Shown here: positions 10,500 through 20,093 of the stretch, piece after piece
How the letters are laid out: the number at the start of each line of letters is the position of its first letter
Numbering within the stretch: position 1 is the stretch's first letter
From: Bifidobacterium sp. ESL0745
GTDB lineage: Bacteria > Actinomycetota > Actinomycetes > Actinomycetales > Bifidobacteriaceae
Direction of reading: 5' to 3'
DNA length: 64,000 nucleotides
Assembly (NCBI RefSeq): GCF_029433335.1
Contig: NZ_JAQTHX010000001.1
Span: 1,426,001-1,490,000 of the forward strand
Translations under genes and position numbers: made by a program
The notes under the pieces: model-generated
Databases searched by the model: none
What the model was told of the DNA's origin: nothing
Seen by the model: the letters and a program-made list of their open reading frames with translations, nothing else

Positions 10500-11618
10500 C
10501 TATGATGCAATTTCTTCATACCATTCACAAAGTGACTGGGCGCTGTCTCGAATTTCATAACCCGCTTTTTGGAAATGGTCCAAATCAGCAACTTGGCGAT
10601 TCCCCGTTTTTACCTGATCAACAGTATCAATCCAAGTATCAATATCATTATCAAGAGAAAGTCTATGAATCAAATTCGGGCAAATATCCACCTCATCACT
10701 GACTACATCAGACATGATAACCGGCAATCCAGCAGCCTGTGCTTCGACAACAGTCAAAGGTAAACCTTCATATCTAGAAGGAAACAGTAGCGCATCAAAC
10801 GCCTGATACAAACGTTCAACATCATTGCGTTGCCCCAACAGATGCACATTCTGTCCAAGTTGTAGTTCTTGTATCTTGGTTTCAATTTGAGACCGTAATT
10901 CTCCATCACCCACAAAAAACAGCTGCGCATCAGGATGCCACTTCACTACACCTTTCATGACCTCAAGCGCAAAAAGATGGTTTTTGGGATAACAAAATCT
11001 GCCCACTTGCCCCAAGGCAAGCTGACCTTCCTTCAGATTCAACGACTTACGTATTTCTTCTCTAATCGATAAATCATATGAATATCTGTCCACGTCAATG
11101 GCATTCTTGATAAAAAATACTTTATGGTTGTCCACGGCTTTTTCCCCAAAAAGCCACCGAGCAGTAGCTGGCGTGCAAGCCGCCAAATGTGTTGGAAAGA
11201 CCTTCGAAAAAGGACGAAGAATATCTTTCAACACTGTACGCAGCCCTTCTTGCATGACTCCAATACTGTGATTATGAGCAATACGCACAGGAACTCCTGC
11301 CTTTTTTGCTGCCCCAAGAGGAAATACACTGAGTGCATTGAGGTTGGAATGCACAATATCCGGCTTTTGTTGGGCAAATAGCTGTTCGCAAGATCGCAAA
11401 TATTGAGGTAAACGCTTGTACGGAGGAACGACGAAAACATTTCCGCCTAGCTCCTGAATCTCTTGACGCGGCACGACTGTGGAATCTTCGTCAATAACAA
11501 AATCAAATTGAACTTTTGATTTATCAATAAAATGATAATGGTTCATAATGGTCGCTTCCACACCACCACCGGCCATATGACCCATAACCTGCATAACGCG
11601 AATTGGCGCATTCTTCAT
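10500..11618 (-). CDS. Glycosyltransferase family 4 (GT-B)
   Basis: A retaining GT-B glycosyltransferase of about 372 residues. It starts IRVMQVMGHMAGGGVEATIMNH, where the glycine-rich loop is typical of EpsF/CapM-like enzymes, and carries the C-terminal donor-binding E-x7-E motif in YEGLPLTVVEAQAAGLPVI. A GTG at 11624 is in frame, but the ATG at 11618 is more likely. It is paralogous to the next gene to the right (same layout and VQFDFVID / VQYDFMVN block), which suggests tandem duplication followed by divergence in specificity. Role: sugar transfer during EPS repeat assembly on the cytoplasmic side. Confidence 0.9.
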   Translation of the reverse strand: MKNAPIRVMQVMGHMAGGGVEATIMNHYHFIDKSKVQFDFVIDEDSTVVPRQEIQELGGNVFVVPPYKRLPQYLRSCEQLFAQQKPDIVHSNLNALSVFPLGAAKKAGVPVRIAHNHSIGVMQEGLRTVLKDILRPFSKVFPTHLAACTPATARWLFGEKAVDNHKVFFIKNAIDVDRYSYDLSIREEIRKSLNLKEGQLALGQVGRFCYPKNHLFALEVMKGVVKWHPDAQLFFVGDGELRSQIETKIQELQLGQNVHLLGQRNDVERLYQAFDALLFPSRYEGLPLTVVEAQAAGLPVIMSDVVSDEVDICPNLIHRLSLDNDIDTWIDTVDQVKTGNRQVADLDHFQKAGYEIRDSAQSLCEWYEEIAS

Positions 11619-11679
11619 AATCACTTACTCACAATCTATGAACCAGTTATTCATTTTAAGCTTGCCATCCTTTATAAGG

Positions 11680-12840
11680 TTATGCCCTGCTGACAGAATC
11701 CAAGTAGTACTTTTGCAACTTTGGAGCCTCAACATTTATATCAAAACCAGTATCACTCAGATTTACCAGTCCTCTGGCTTCCTCATCAGTCTTGACAGCG
11801 AATCGCATAATCGTTTTTGACCACTCATCAAGAGGGCTTGATAACGGAACAAACTCAATCCTCCCCGTCACATCAGATTCCGATGAAACAACATCAGAAA
11901 CCACACACGGCAAGCCACTAGCCTGCGCTTCTACCAGTGCCAATGGAAGACCCTCATGCAATGAAGGCATAACAAAAACGTCCATTGCCTGGAGAAAATC
12001 CCACGAATCGGAAACGATTCCTGTGAACCTGACCGCATTGCTAAGCCCCAGTTTCTTTACCTTTGTTTCAAGCTCCTTATGCAAATCACCGTCTCCGACT
12101 AAAAGAAGAGAAGTATTTGGATGATGCTTATGGATTTCTGAAAAAACGTCCAAGAGAAAAGTTTGATTTTTTTGGACGGCAAATCGTCCAACATTACCTA
12201 TCACGAATTCGTCATCCGGAATTGAAAGCATGGCTCTCATACTTTTTCTTCTAGTGTCAGAGTACTGATATTGTTGAAGATCAATCGCGTTTTTGATTGT
12301 ACTTATTTTGCCGCTTTGCATCAGTTTTTTACCGTATAACCAATTTCCGGCACTTTGCGAACATGAAAAACCTTGGGTCATATAGGGTGGAAGACGCTTT
12401 TTAAAGTAATAACGCATTGGAGTTTTTAGATCAAATCCCGGATATTCATTATGTGCATGTGCAATCCTTACCGGTACATGCATTTTTGATGCAACTTTTA
12501 GCGGGAAATAACTTCGCTCTTCAAGGTTGGAATGAATGATACGATATTCAGGATGTGCTTCCAAAAACTCTTTGAATTCATGTTTGTAGCGAGAAAAATA
12601 CTGTGGATACATAGGACACATACGAAAAATCCTACCGCCCAAATGCTTAATCTCGTCTTCGTAATCCCCGGGCTCCTGCCGATTAACCATGAAATCATAT
12701 TGCACTTTCGTCCGGTCAAAATGACGATAATAATTCATAGACATAGTCTCAGCGCCACCGCGGTCCATCTTGGTGATTAGCACCAACACACGTTCAGGAT
12801 TACTCAATTTACTTCCCTCCAGCGCCAATGAACTTTGCAT
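11680..12840 (-). CDS. Glycosyltransferase family 4 (GT-B), paralogue of neighbour
   Basis: A 386-residue GT-B enzyme starting with the MDRGGAETMSMNYYRHFD motif and carrying E-x7-E in HEGLPLALVEAQASGLPCV. AGGAAAG precedes the ATG at 12840. It shares its domain pattern with the adjacent 10500-11618 gene. The central Rossmann block (IGNVGRFAVQKNQTFLLDV) matches the donor-binding half of the family. Expected to add one residue, probably a hexose or its derivative, to the growing undecaprenyl-linked oligosaccharide. Confidence 0.9.
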   Translation of the reverse strand: MQSSLALEGSKLSNPERVLVLITKMDRGGAETMSMNYYRHFDRTKVQYDFMVNRQEPGDYEDEIKHLGGRIFRMCPMYPQYFSRYKHEFKEFLEAHPEYRIIHSNLEERSYFPLKVASKMHVPVRIAHAHNEYPGFDLKTPMRYYFKKRLPPYMTQGFSCSQSAGNWLYGKKLMQSGKISTIKNAIDLQQYQYSDTRRKSMRAMLSIPDDEFVIGNVGRFAVQKNQTFLLDVFSEIHKHHPNTSLLLVGDGDLHKELETKVKKLGLSNAVRFTGIVSDSWDFLQAMDVFVMPSLHEGLPLALVEAQASGLPCVVSDVVSSESDVTGRIEFVPLSSPLDEWSKTIMRFAVKTDEEARGLVNLSDTGFDINVEAPKLQKYYLDSVSRA

Positions 12841-13116
12841 AATTACAGCTTTCCTAATTCTACAAAGTCCTCAGACTTACCACAATTTAATACTTAAACA
12901 TAAAATACAGCCATAAGTATTTCCGAAAAATCTTATGAATTTTCTCTCCGGAACATACTCTACGGAATCGGTGAGATTCTTTAAGAGTCCATTCCGCTGT
13001 TGGGAAAGGGTTCATTCTATATTGACCATATACTATCCGGTGATTTGCTGAAATATAAGAAACCCGAATGCAGCACAATTTCCGTGTCGGTTTCGAAAAC
13101 CACCTGACACAAATCA

Positions 13117-14157
13117 CTACTTCAAAAGCAAAGTAATCGGTTTATAAAATCCATGAGCACTAAGCTTCACTAAGAGTAACTTTATGCGATTCTTCCATGA
13201 AAGATTATTCAAAGATACGTTTTCCAGGGATTTATACAAACCACTCTTCAAGATTACCTTTGAATTAATGCAGTTTCCTTGCATTTGATTCCTTATTTCT
13301 TCTCTAACTACGTATACACCGAAGCGAACATATAAATTTTTATACAACTCATTCAAACCCCATGCAGAAATATCTTGTTTGACAGCGTTTACCGCTTTCA
13401 TATCATTAAAGAATCTATCAGCCCTATAACTTGACCTCACAGAACCTGGCCTATTCAAGGAATAGCGATAACCTATATCCTTAATTGCTGCAGAACGTTT
13501 CATATTACGGTATAATTCCCAACTGAAAACTGCATCCTGCCCTGCCCGCATTTTGGGGAAAAGAAGCCCATTCTCTGTCAGATAGCTTTTTCTAATTATC
13601 TTATTCCAAACAGAATTTGCGCTCATATTGTTACAAACTGATTTCAAAAGTCTGGTACGGAACTCTTCAGAATCTGCTGAGAACATTTCCTCAGGCATAG
13701 TACAAGAAGTTTCTGACCCATCGTTCATATCTTTTTGAATGTATCCGAAAAAGAGTAAATCTAATTTTTTTTGGTCCATAAGTGACAAACTTCTTATAAA
13801 TGGATCTCCAATAAGTTCATCATCAGGATCCATGAAATAAACATATTCACCGGCAGCAGCTCGCAACCCGCAATTCCTTGCCGGCCCGGATCCTTGATTC
13901 TTCGTAGTAATCATTCGAAAACGAGAATCAGGTCGCTGACTCTCAAAGACCTTACTCGTCTTATCCGTCGAGCCATCATTGACGAAAATAACTTCATAAT
14001 CGCTAAAAGACAAATTCAAAATGGAACGAATACAACGTGCGATATATTTTTCAACATTATAAGTCGGAAGAACTATACTTAGCTTGGGACTCGTTATCAA
14101 TTCGTTGTCACTCCTGCCGTCTGAGCAACACATCGTAGAGCTACAGACAAGAAACAT
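13117..14157 (-). CDS. Glycosyltransferase family 2
   Basis: A GT2 enzyme of up to 346 residues with LSIVLPTYNVEKYIARCI, VNDGSTDKT and the FMDPDDELIGD motif that binds the nucleotide-sugar metal. The start is uncertain: the ATG at 14157 lacks a ribosome binding site and gives an odd Cys/Ser-rich leader, whereas a TTG at 14100 has GGCAGGAG ten bases ahead and begins right at the fold. About 275 bases of gene-free AT-rich DNA separate it from the next gene on the left. It belongs to the minus-strand transferase run of the EPS locus. Confidence 0.87.
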   Translation of the reverse strand: MFLVCSSTMCCSDGRSDNELITSPKLSIVLPTYNVEKYIARCIRSILNLSFSDYEVIFVNDGSTDKTSKVFESQRPDSRFRMITTKNQGSGPARNCGLRAAAGEYVYFMDPDDELIGDPFIRSLSLMDQKKLDLLFFGYIQKDMNDGSETSCTMPEEMFSADSEEFRTRLLKSVCNNMSANSVWNKIIRKSYLTENGLLFPKMRAGQDAVFSWELYRNMKRSAAIKDIGYRYSLNRPGSVRSSYRADRFFNDMKAVNAVKQDISAWGLNELYKNLYVRFGVYVVREEIRNQMQGNCINSKVILKSGLYKSLENVSLNNLSWKNRIKLLLVKLSAHGFYKPITLLLK

Positions 14158-14305
14158 TTTGTATGGTTTACTAATTGAGATTATTGCATGAAGTCTGGAA
14201 AATTATAATTATAAGATATATTTGTGATATTAATTATGAAATTTTTCAATATCTGCCATAATAACTAAAATTAAAAACTAACGGAAAGAAAGGTGCTTTA
14301 GGAAC

Positions 14306-15748
14306 TTGAAAACAAAAAGGGAACCACGCATTCGATCGGTGAAGTTTAATGTTTTAATGAACATGATTGTAGTAACCTCTTCTTTTCTGTTTCCGTTAAT
14401 TACGGTTCCATATGTTTCTCGAGTTCTCTCCCCGAAGGGAATGGGTGCAGTTAGCTGGGCTCAAAGCATACTAAATTATTTTTCAATTGTTGCACTTTTA
14501 GGCATACCATCGTATGGAATTCGAGAATGCGCAAAGGTTCGAAATGATAATGAAAAATTAAGCCAAACCGTTCAAGAATTACTGACTATCCTACTGATCT
14601 CCACTTCAGTAGTATATGCTGCTTTTCTTGCTGCTGTTTTCTTTATTCCTCGCATGAGACAAGATGCTCCAACGATGTTTATCTTCAGCATAGGTATATG
14701 GCTCTCTGCTTGTGGAGTTGAGTGGTTCTATCAAGCCATAGAACAATATGCGTATATCACCGTAAGAAACGTAGCCATGAAGTTAGTCAGCTTAATACTG
14801 ATGTTTCTACTCATCCACTCTGTCTCTGATTATCGCATTTATGCAATCATTCTCGTTATCGGTTCCTATGGATCGAACATCATTAATGTTTTGAGACTCC
14901 ATAAATTTGTTACTTTCAAGAAAAGAAAACTGAATTTACGCAGGCACTTTAAACCAATGGTCTCATTTGCCATTTCGAAAATTTCTTCTGGCCTATATGC
15001 GCAAATGGATATTGTACTCGTTGGCTTCATGTGCACCAACACCGCTGTCGGACTCTACCAGCTTGTAGTAAAAATCAAAAACCTATCTGTTGTCGCTGTA
15101 AACTCGGTAAGTGATGTAATGTTACCGAGGCTTTCATATTACAAGTCAAACGCAGACGAAACAAAACTAGCAGACTTAATGGCCAAAAATCTAAATTTTC
15201 TGATGATTTTAGGACTGTTTTTGCTATCAATCATTTCTGTATGTTCTAAACCACTGATACTGGTAATCGCAGGATCCCAGTATGTAGAAGCGACGAAAGC
15301 TTTAATAGTGGTTTCACCAGTAATCCTTTTTTCCGCATTGAACTCTTTACTGTCACAATTCCTTATTGTTCAAGGACGAGAAAAAGTATATGCCATCATC
15401 AATTTTTTGGGTCTTGTGTCCAGCATCATCACTGGCCTGCTTTTAATTCCCCGTTTTAATATCATCGGCGCAGCTTTAAGTATAACTCTATCTGAATCTA
15501 TTACCTTAATTATCAGAATCATAGCGACTCGCCGACTTCTGCTCAATTTAAATGGAAAATTTGACTTTCTAAAAATTATCGGCGCCTTTGCTTTGTCTCT
15601 TGCCGCACTATTTATCATTCGTCCCATTGTGCAACAGCAACTCAATATTGTTCAAATTGTAATATATACACTAGTATATTTATGTATTGATTTATTCAGC
15701 CTGTTGCTTATGAAAGAGAACTTTATTACCACTACTTTAAAGCGATAA
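14306..15748 (+). CDS. Oligosaccharide flippase (Wzx-like, MOP superfamily)
   Basis: A 480-residue protein with about 12-14 membrane segments. The N-terminal SSFLFPLITVPYVSRVLSPKGMGAVSW motif is typical of polysaccharide translocases. It would move the lipid-linked repeat unit from the inner to the outer leaflet. The first in-frame start is a TTG at 14306 just after AGGAAC; a downstream ATG within LMNMIVV is less likely as it would remove the basic cytoplasmic tail. It is divergent from the GT2 gene at 13117-14157, with a 150-base AT-rich spacer that should hold both promoters. A second unrelated flippase gene lies at 17839. Confidence 0.88.
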   Translation: MKTKREPRIRSVKFNVLMNMIVVTSSFLFPLITVPYVSRVLSPKGMGAVSWAQSILNYFSIVALLGIPSYGIRECAKVRNDNEKLSQTVQELLTILLISTSVVYAAFLAAVFFIPRMRQDAPTMFIFSIGIWLSACGVEWFYQAIEQYAYITVRNVAMKLVSLILMFLLIHSVSDYRIYAIILVIGSYGSNIINVLRLHKFVTFKKRKLNLRRHFKPMVSFAISKISSGLYAQMDIVLVGFMCTNTAVGLYQLVVKIKNLSVVAVNSVSDVMLPRLSYYKSNADETKLADLMAKNLNFLMILGLFLLSIISVCSKPLILVIAGSQYVEATKALIVVSPVILFSALNSLLSQFLIVQGREKVYAIINFLGLVSSIITGLLLIPRFNIIGAALSITLSESITLIIRIIATRRLLLNLNGKFDFLKIIGAFALSLAALFIIRPIVQQQLNIVQIVIYTLVYLCIDLFSLLLMKENFITTTLKR

Positions 15749-16137
15749 TACACCAGACCACGTCTCGTGGTGTTTCCACGGACTGGCGACTTACCATGCC
15801 ACGAGTGGTAACACGAATTTGCACGCATCCGGTCTGCTATTAGTGCTTGGCTATCTGCTCATCCCTTCAATTGGTTTTTAGCTTCATCCATACCCGCATA
15901 AAAGGTTGAATGGAATGCGTATTTGAATTAGGCCTCGAACAGCCTTCTGCTATATGGCAAAACTGTTCGAGGCCTAATTCAGAGGTTTTGAACACCCCAC
16001 CTAATGCTCTCTCAATTATCAGTGCTAACTTCGGACATATCTTATCTAACTCGTATGCCTATAAAGTAATACAGTAAGCTAAACAAGCTATCATAAACCA
16101 GTATCTTTGGGTCCGACGTCATGCCTTTTAGAGTAAA
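15749..16137. other. Gap between flippase and ugd with hairpins
   Basis: No gene is visible. The left part has an imperfect stem built from CTCGTGG and CCACGAG just after the flippase stop, which could end its transcript. A long perfect inverted repeat follows and is listed separately. Confidence 0.5.
15925..15980. repeat. Long perfect inverted repeat (18-bp arms)
   Basis: Arms 15925-15942 and 15963-15980 are perfect complements (GAATTAGGCCTCGAACAG) around a 20-base loop, and pairing continues weakly outside. It lies between the 3' ends of the convergent flippase and ugd genes, so it could be a bidirectional terminator, though a clear T-run is absent. It could also be the footprint of a small mobile repeat. 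Confidence 0.6.
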
Positions 16138-17382
16138 TCACTGATTCCTTTCAAGATCACGGGTATAAACCTTATCATTAACGTCTTTAAGGTCATCGTT
16201 CCAACGATTGGCGACAATAAGATCACACCGTTTTTTAAAGTCATCAAGATCATGGGTAACCTCACTACCAAAGAAATCGGGTGCATCAAGCGTGGGCTCA
16301 TAAACAAGCACAGTAATACCCTTTGCCTTGATTCGCTTCATGACACCCTGAATTGAAGACTGACGATAATTATCAGATCCGCGTTTCATGGTAAGGCGAT
16401 AAACGCCGATAACCGGCTTAGCGATGCCTTCCACAAGCTTGATTGCCTCTTCAGCGATAAAATCTTTACGCGTACGGTTGGATTCGACAATAGCCGCAAT
16501 GAGATTCTGCGGAACCTTATCAAAATTAGCGAGCAACTGTTTACTGTCTTTCGGCAAGCAGTAACCACCATAACCAAAACTGGGGTCATTATAATGCGAT
16601 CCGATTCTGGGATCCATGCCCACCCCCTTGATGATGGCGGACGTGTCCAGCCCACGAACCTCGGCATAAGTGTCAAGCTCATTGAAATAGGCCACCCGCA
16701 AGGCGAGATAGGTATTCGCAAACAACTTGATTGCTTCTGCCTCGGTACACCCAACTACAAGCTTCTGAATGCCCTTGGAACCATCATGATTGATGCGGGA
16801 GTGCTCTTCGGGTGCAGCTCCCTCATCAAGCAGATCGGCGAATTTTTCAGCGGCACCAACAGCCTGTTTATCGTCCCGGGGAGCACCGACAACAATTCGT
16901 GTGGGATGCAGATTATCGTAGAGTGCCGTACTCTCACGAAGAAATTCTGGAGAGAAGATAATGTGATTATCACCAAAACTCTCCCTTATCCCATCTGTAT
17001 ATCCCACGGGGACGGTAGATTTGACAACGATCCAAGCAGTGTTATTGACCTTACGCACAGCACGGATAGCGTCCTCAACACTTGAGGTATCAAAATAATT
17101 TTTCTGTGGATCATAATTAGTTGGTGTTGCAATCACAACGTATTCGGCATCGGAATATGCCTGATTGGTATCAAGAGTGGCCACAAAATTCAAAGGCCGT
17201 TCTCCGGAATCGTTCTTTGTAAGGAAATCGCTAATCTCATTATCGACGATTGGGCTTACACCATGGTTAAGTAGTTCAACTTTTCTAGGAATGATATCGA
17301 CTGCTGTCACTTCATTGTGCTGAGCTAGCAACAATGCAACCGACAACCCAACATATCCAGTTCCGGCTACTGCGATTTTCAT
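16138..17382 (-). CDS. ugd: UDP-glucose 6-dehydrogenase
   Basis: It oxidises UDP-glucose to UDP-glucuronate with two NAD+, giving the acidic sugar donor for the polymer. The 414-residue protein begins with the dinucleotide-binding [21 protein letters not shown]. It has ESTAL in [14 protein letters not shown] and the catalytic cysteine in [14 protein letters not shown], matching the short Ugd type found in streptococcal and lactobacillal capsule loci. The upstream sequence AAAGAAAGGTTCTT gives a ribosome binding site before ATG 17382. Its presence predicts glucuronic or galacturonic acid in the EPS. Confidence 0.94.
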   Translation of the reverse strand: MKIAVAGTGYVGLSVALLLAQHNEVTAVDIIPRKVELLNHGVSPIVDNEISDFLTKNDSGERPLNFVATLDTNQAYSDAEYVVIATPTNYDPQKNYFDTSSVEDAIRAVRKVNNTAWIVVKSTVPVGYTDGIRESFGDNHIIFSPEFLRESTALYDNLHPTRIVVGAPRDDKQAVGAAEKFADLLDEGAAPEEHSRINHDGSKGIQKLVVGCTEAEAIKLFANTYLALRVAYFNELDTYAEVRGLDTSAIIKGVGMDPRIGSHYNDPSFGYGGYCLPKDSKQLLANFDKVPQNLIAAIVESNRTRKDFIAEEAIKLVEGIAKPVIGVYRLTMKRGSDNYRQSSIQGVMKRIKAKGITVLVYEPTLDAPDFFGSEVTHDLDDFKKRCDLIVANRWNDDLKDVNDKVYTRDLERNQ

Positions 17383-17838
17383 AAGAACCTTTCTTTAAAA
17401 TAATTTAGACATTTTTAGTATATCTCCCTACTTAGAAAGAAAGCTTCTTCTGATATTTCCAAGCTCAATATGCCTACGCTCAGTGACCGACAGGTAATTT
17501 GGCATATAAATAAGTAAGAAAGGGGCAAAAAAATAAACATCAAGATAAAAGTTCGGTTACTCAAAACATCTAGCTTAAAGAATGAACGCTATTCCCCATA
17601 TAACTGGGTAATTCACGGCCGAGACGATGAGCACCATCAAAAAATAAACAGAGTTTTTAAGACTGACCTATATTGAATCGTCAACTAGTTCCCTGGCGAG
17701 TTGCGGATCACTCATACCCTCATGGCCTACGTCCAGCATCGGCCCGACTGGGACCACATGGGCACGTCTCACTGATCGAACTCAGAATCGAAGGATCCGT
17801 ATACAGGCAACCGGTATTAGAAACCAAAGGCGCACAAC
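17383..17838. other. Gap between ugd and second flippase, mostly IS relic
   Basis: The part next to ugd (17383-17660) is AT-rich with no gene. The remainder is a decayed 3' end of an IS256-family element, described separately. Confidence 0.6.
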
Positions 17839-17847
17839 TTACCGGAC
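17665..17847 (+). mobile_element. 3' relic of an IS256-family element
   Basis: Compared with the better-preserved element at 7972-9322, this stretch keeps the transposase C-terminal coding pattern (an arginine/leucine helix, then a shifted SLIEL block matching SLLEP) and a right inverted repeat at 17823-17847 ending ACCGGAC. The repeat matches the other copy at 18 of 25 positions. The rest of the element is missing. The inverted repeat overlaps the last codons of the flippase on the other strand. Confidence 0.65.
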
Positions 17848-19380
17848 ATTATTACTTCGTATTTTCATCGAAATCTTTTTAAAAAGTCTTAGTCTTTCAG
17901 ACTTGTTTAAGAGCATTAATAATGTAATAGCTAAAGCAACACAGGCATAAAAAATACAGGCCAATATTAATGAAATCCAGTTGGTGACAGATATTCTGAA
18001 AAAGAATTTGAAACTATAAACTACAAATACCGAAACTAACAAAGCAATGACATATTGAAAATAAATCGAATAAAAAGTTAAGACATTGACTTCAAGTTCA
18101 CGTGCTGCATACATAGGAACGAAAAAAATATTTGCAATTATTTCTATAACTGTTGGGACAAGTGCAACAGCATAGATATCTAGATTAGTTATTTTTAATA
18201 GAAGAAGAGTTACCGGTAATGAAAGTAGACTGAATAATAACCATACAATAGAGTAAAGCTTTAATCGATTAACAATCAAAGGAACATTTTGCAAAGTAGA
18301 AGCTGCGCCCGAAACCAAAAAGCCAGATAAAGTAATAAGCATTAATGAATAAAGCATTCTTGTATCTTGATGAGGCTGCCACAAAACAAAAAAATCTTTA
18401 CCAACTATAAGGGATGTAACAATAATTGGTACAGCAAAAAAACCGCACGTCTTCATCCCCAGCCTTAGTTCTGCAATCAATTCTTTTTTCTTGCCTTGTG
18501 CATAGTATTGCGTCTGATTTGGATAAAAAAGACTCGACACGCTACCGAATAACGTCAATATCATATTCGGTACAGTTTGCGCAATCGACATCATTCCCAT
18601 CTTGTATGGGCTTATTGCCAAATTCGCAACCAAAAGCTTTAGTCCAAAGGAAATCACTTGCTGAAGCTTAATTATTACATTCCAAATTCCTGATGCCAAC
18701 ATCTCTTTAACGGTTTTCCAAGAAACCATTGTTTTATGGAACTTTAATTCAGGCGTAAGTTTCTGGGTATAAAAATAGTTTAAAATTACCGATACTATAG
18801 TGCCAAGAACAGCCGCAAAGCTTACGTATGCTACAAATGGTGGGAAAAAACCAAAACAAATAAGCATGACTAGCACTCTGACGATGCTGAATAATGCGTT
18901 AGCTATACTGGACAGATACAATTTATTGGTAATAAAAGTCGCAACTGTTAGTACGGTTGATACACTCGTTATTACAAATTGAATAAAAATAAAAAGAAAA
19001 AGAAGCTTTACATCATTAATTAAATGCGGTGAAATGTTGATGATTTTATCTAGATCAGCGATCAAAGGCAACGCCACTAAAATAAGGATTACTGCAATAA
19101 GACAATCCGCTGCCAGAGTAGAGGAAAAATAGCGATCGGCTCTTTTCTTGTCCCCTTGATGATAAGCCACGGTTATGAATCGCCCTGCAACTGAATCTAA
19201 AGCCACCGTCAGCAACGAAGCATAGTTAATAACATTATTGGCAAGACCAACATAGCCATATGCCTCAGCCCCTAGCTTATTAACGATGAAGGGTGTCAGG
19301 CAGAAACCGATACCCAAGTTGATTGCGAATTGAATCAAGCTAGCAACCATATTGATTGCCAACATATGTTTATCCTTCAT
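17839..19380 (-). CDS. Oligosaccharide flippase (MOP superfamily), C-terminus formed by IS end
   Basis: About 513 residues and 12-14 membrane helices. The N-terminal INLGIGFCLTPFIVNKLGAEAYG motif marks a polysaccharide translocase, different in type from the one at 14306. I prefer the ATG at 19380 because GAAGGTG lies just upstream; an in-frame GTG at 19437 has no support. The final codons (Val-Arg-stop) lie inside the inverted repeat of the IS256 relic at 17823-17847, so the native 3' end was replaced on insertion. All predicted helices appear present, so it may still work. Having two flippases suggests that one is redundant or serves a second polymer. Confidence 0.82.
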   Translation of the reverse strand: MKDKHMLAINMVASLIQFAINLGIGFCLTPFIVNKLGAEAYGYVGLANNVINYASLLTVALDSVAGRFITVAYHQGDKKRADRYFSSTLAADCLIAVILILVALPLIADLDKIINISPHLINDVKLLFLFIFIQFVITSVSTVLTVATFITNKLYLSSIANALFSIVRVLVMLICFGFFPPFVAYVSFAAVLGTIVSVILNYFYTQKLTPELKFHKTMVSWKTVKEMLASGIWNVIIKLQQVISFGLKLLVANLAISPYKMGMMSIAQTVPNMILTLFGSVSSLFYPNQTQYYAQGKKKELIAELRLGMKTCGFFAVPIIVTSLIVGKDFFVLWQPHQDTRMLYSLMLITLSGFLVSGAASTLQNVPLIVNRLKLYSIVWLLFSLLSLPVTLLLLKITNLDIYAVALVPTVIEIIANIFFVPMYAARELEVNVLTFYSIYFQYVIALLVSVFVVYSFKFFFRISVTNWISLILACIFYACVALAITLLMLLNKSERLRLFKKISMKIRSNNVR

Positions 19381-20093
19381 ATCACCTTCAGCGAGTATCA
19401 ATCCATTATCTATTGTTTTAGAATACTTTTTTATCACTTTATGTTTTTATACAATACTGTTTTTGCCTTGAACTTAATAATTAATATATAATGGTCGCTA
19501 ACGGTGTCTAATAGCTTTGTATCACTGTTGTCTAGTTAACTGACTTAGGCTGTCGAGCGCCTGAACGAAACAAGGCAATCTTCTCATTGAGTATTATCTG
19601 GACAAAAGTAATCTGGGACAGGTTGGCTATAAAGATACTGGACAATGTAGCAGGGACCGGAAGAACACAGAAACCATAATTGCCACCCCATCTCCTCCAC
19701 CAAATCGCTCCTTAGAGAGTTCAAGCACCCCTGTGTGCAAGGACGGCAAACCTGCCAAGGAAATCCAGAAAAATGATCCACCACACTCAAATCTGCACCC
19801 GTCGATCAAGGGCATCTACGCAAACAGAATGCCACAAGAACCTCCGAAAATATAAAGCGGAGCACAACAAACTAATCAAGCTATGCAAACGCAATAGATA
19901 GCTAAAGATAAAAGCAAATGTTTAAAACAAGTAACAACGATGTTGTAACAACCACTAAAGCCGCTCTCAATTTACGTAAACCAACAAGCATTACCCAAGA
20001 AAATGCGTTTGTCACAAATACCACAGATTATCAACAAACCCTTTTCTTCCCCTAGGCATAAAATGGAGTAATCTTAGAACGATTTTAAGAGAA
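19381..20093. other. Gene-free region left of the polymerase-like gene
   Basis: About 700 bases. The stretch 19560-19900 is less AT-rich than its surroundings and has short broken frames on both strands, which looks like a decayed gene or mobile element, but I cannot name a family. The rest is AT-rich and probably contains the divergent promoters for the flippase and the polymerase-like gene. Confidence 0.45.
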
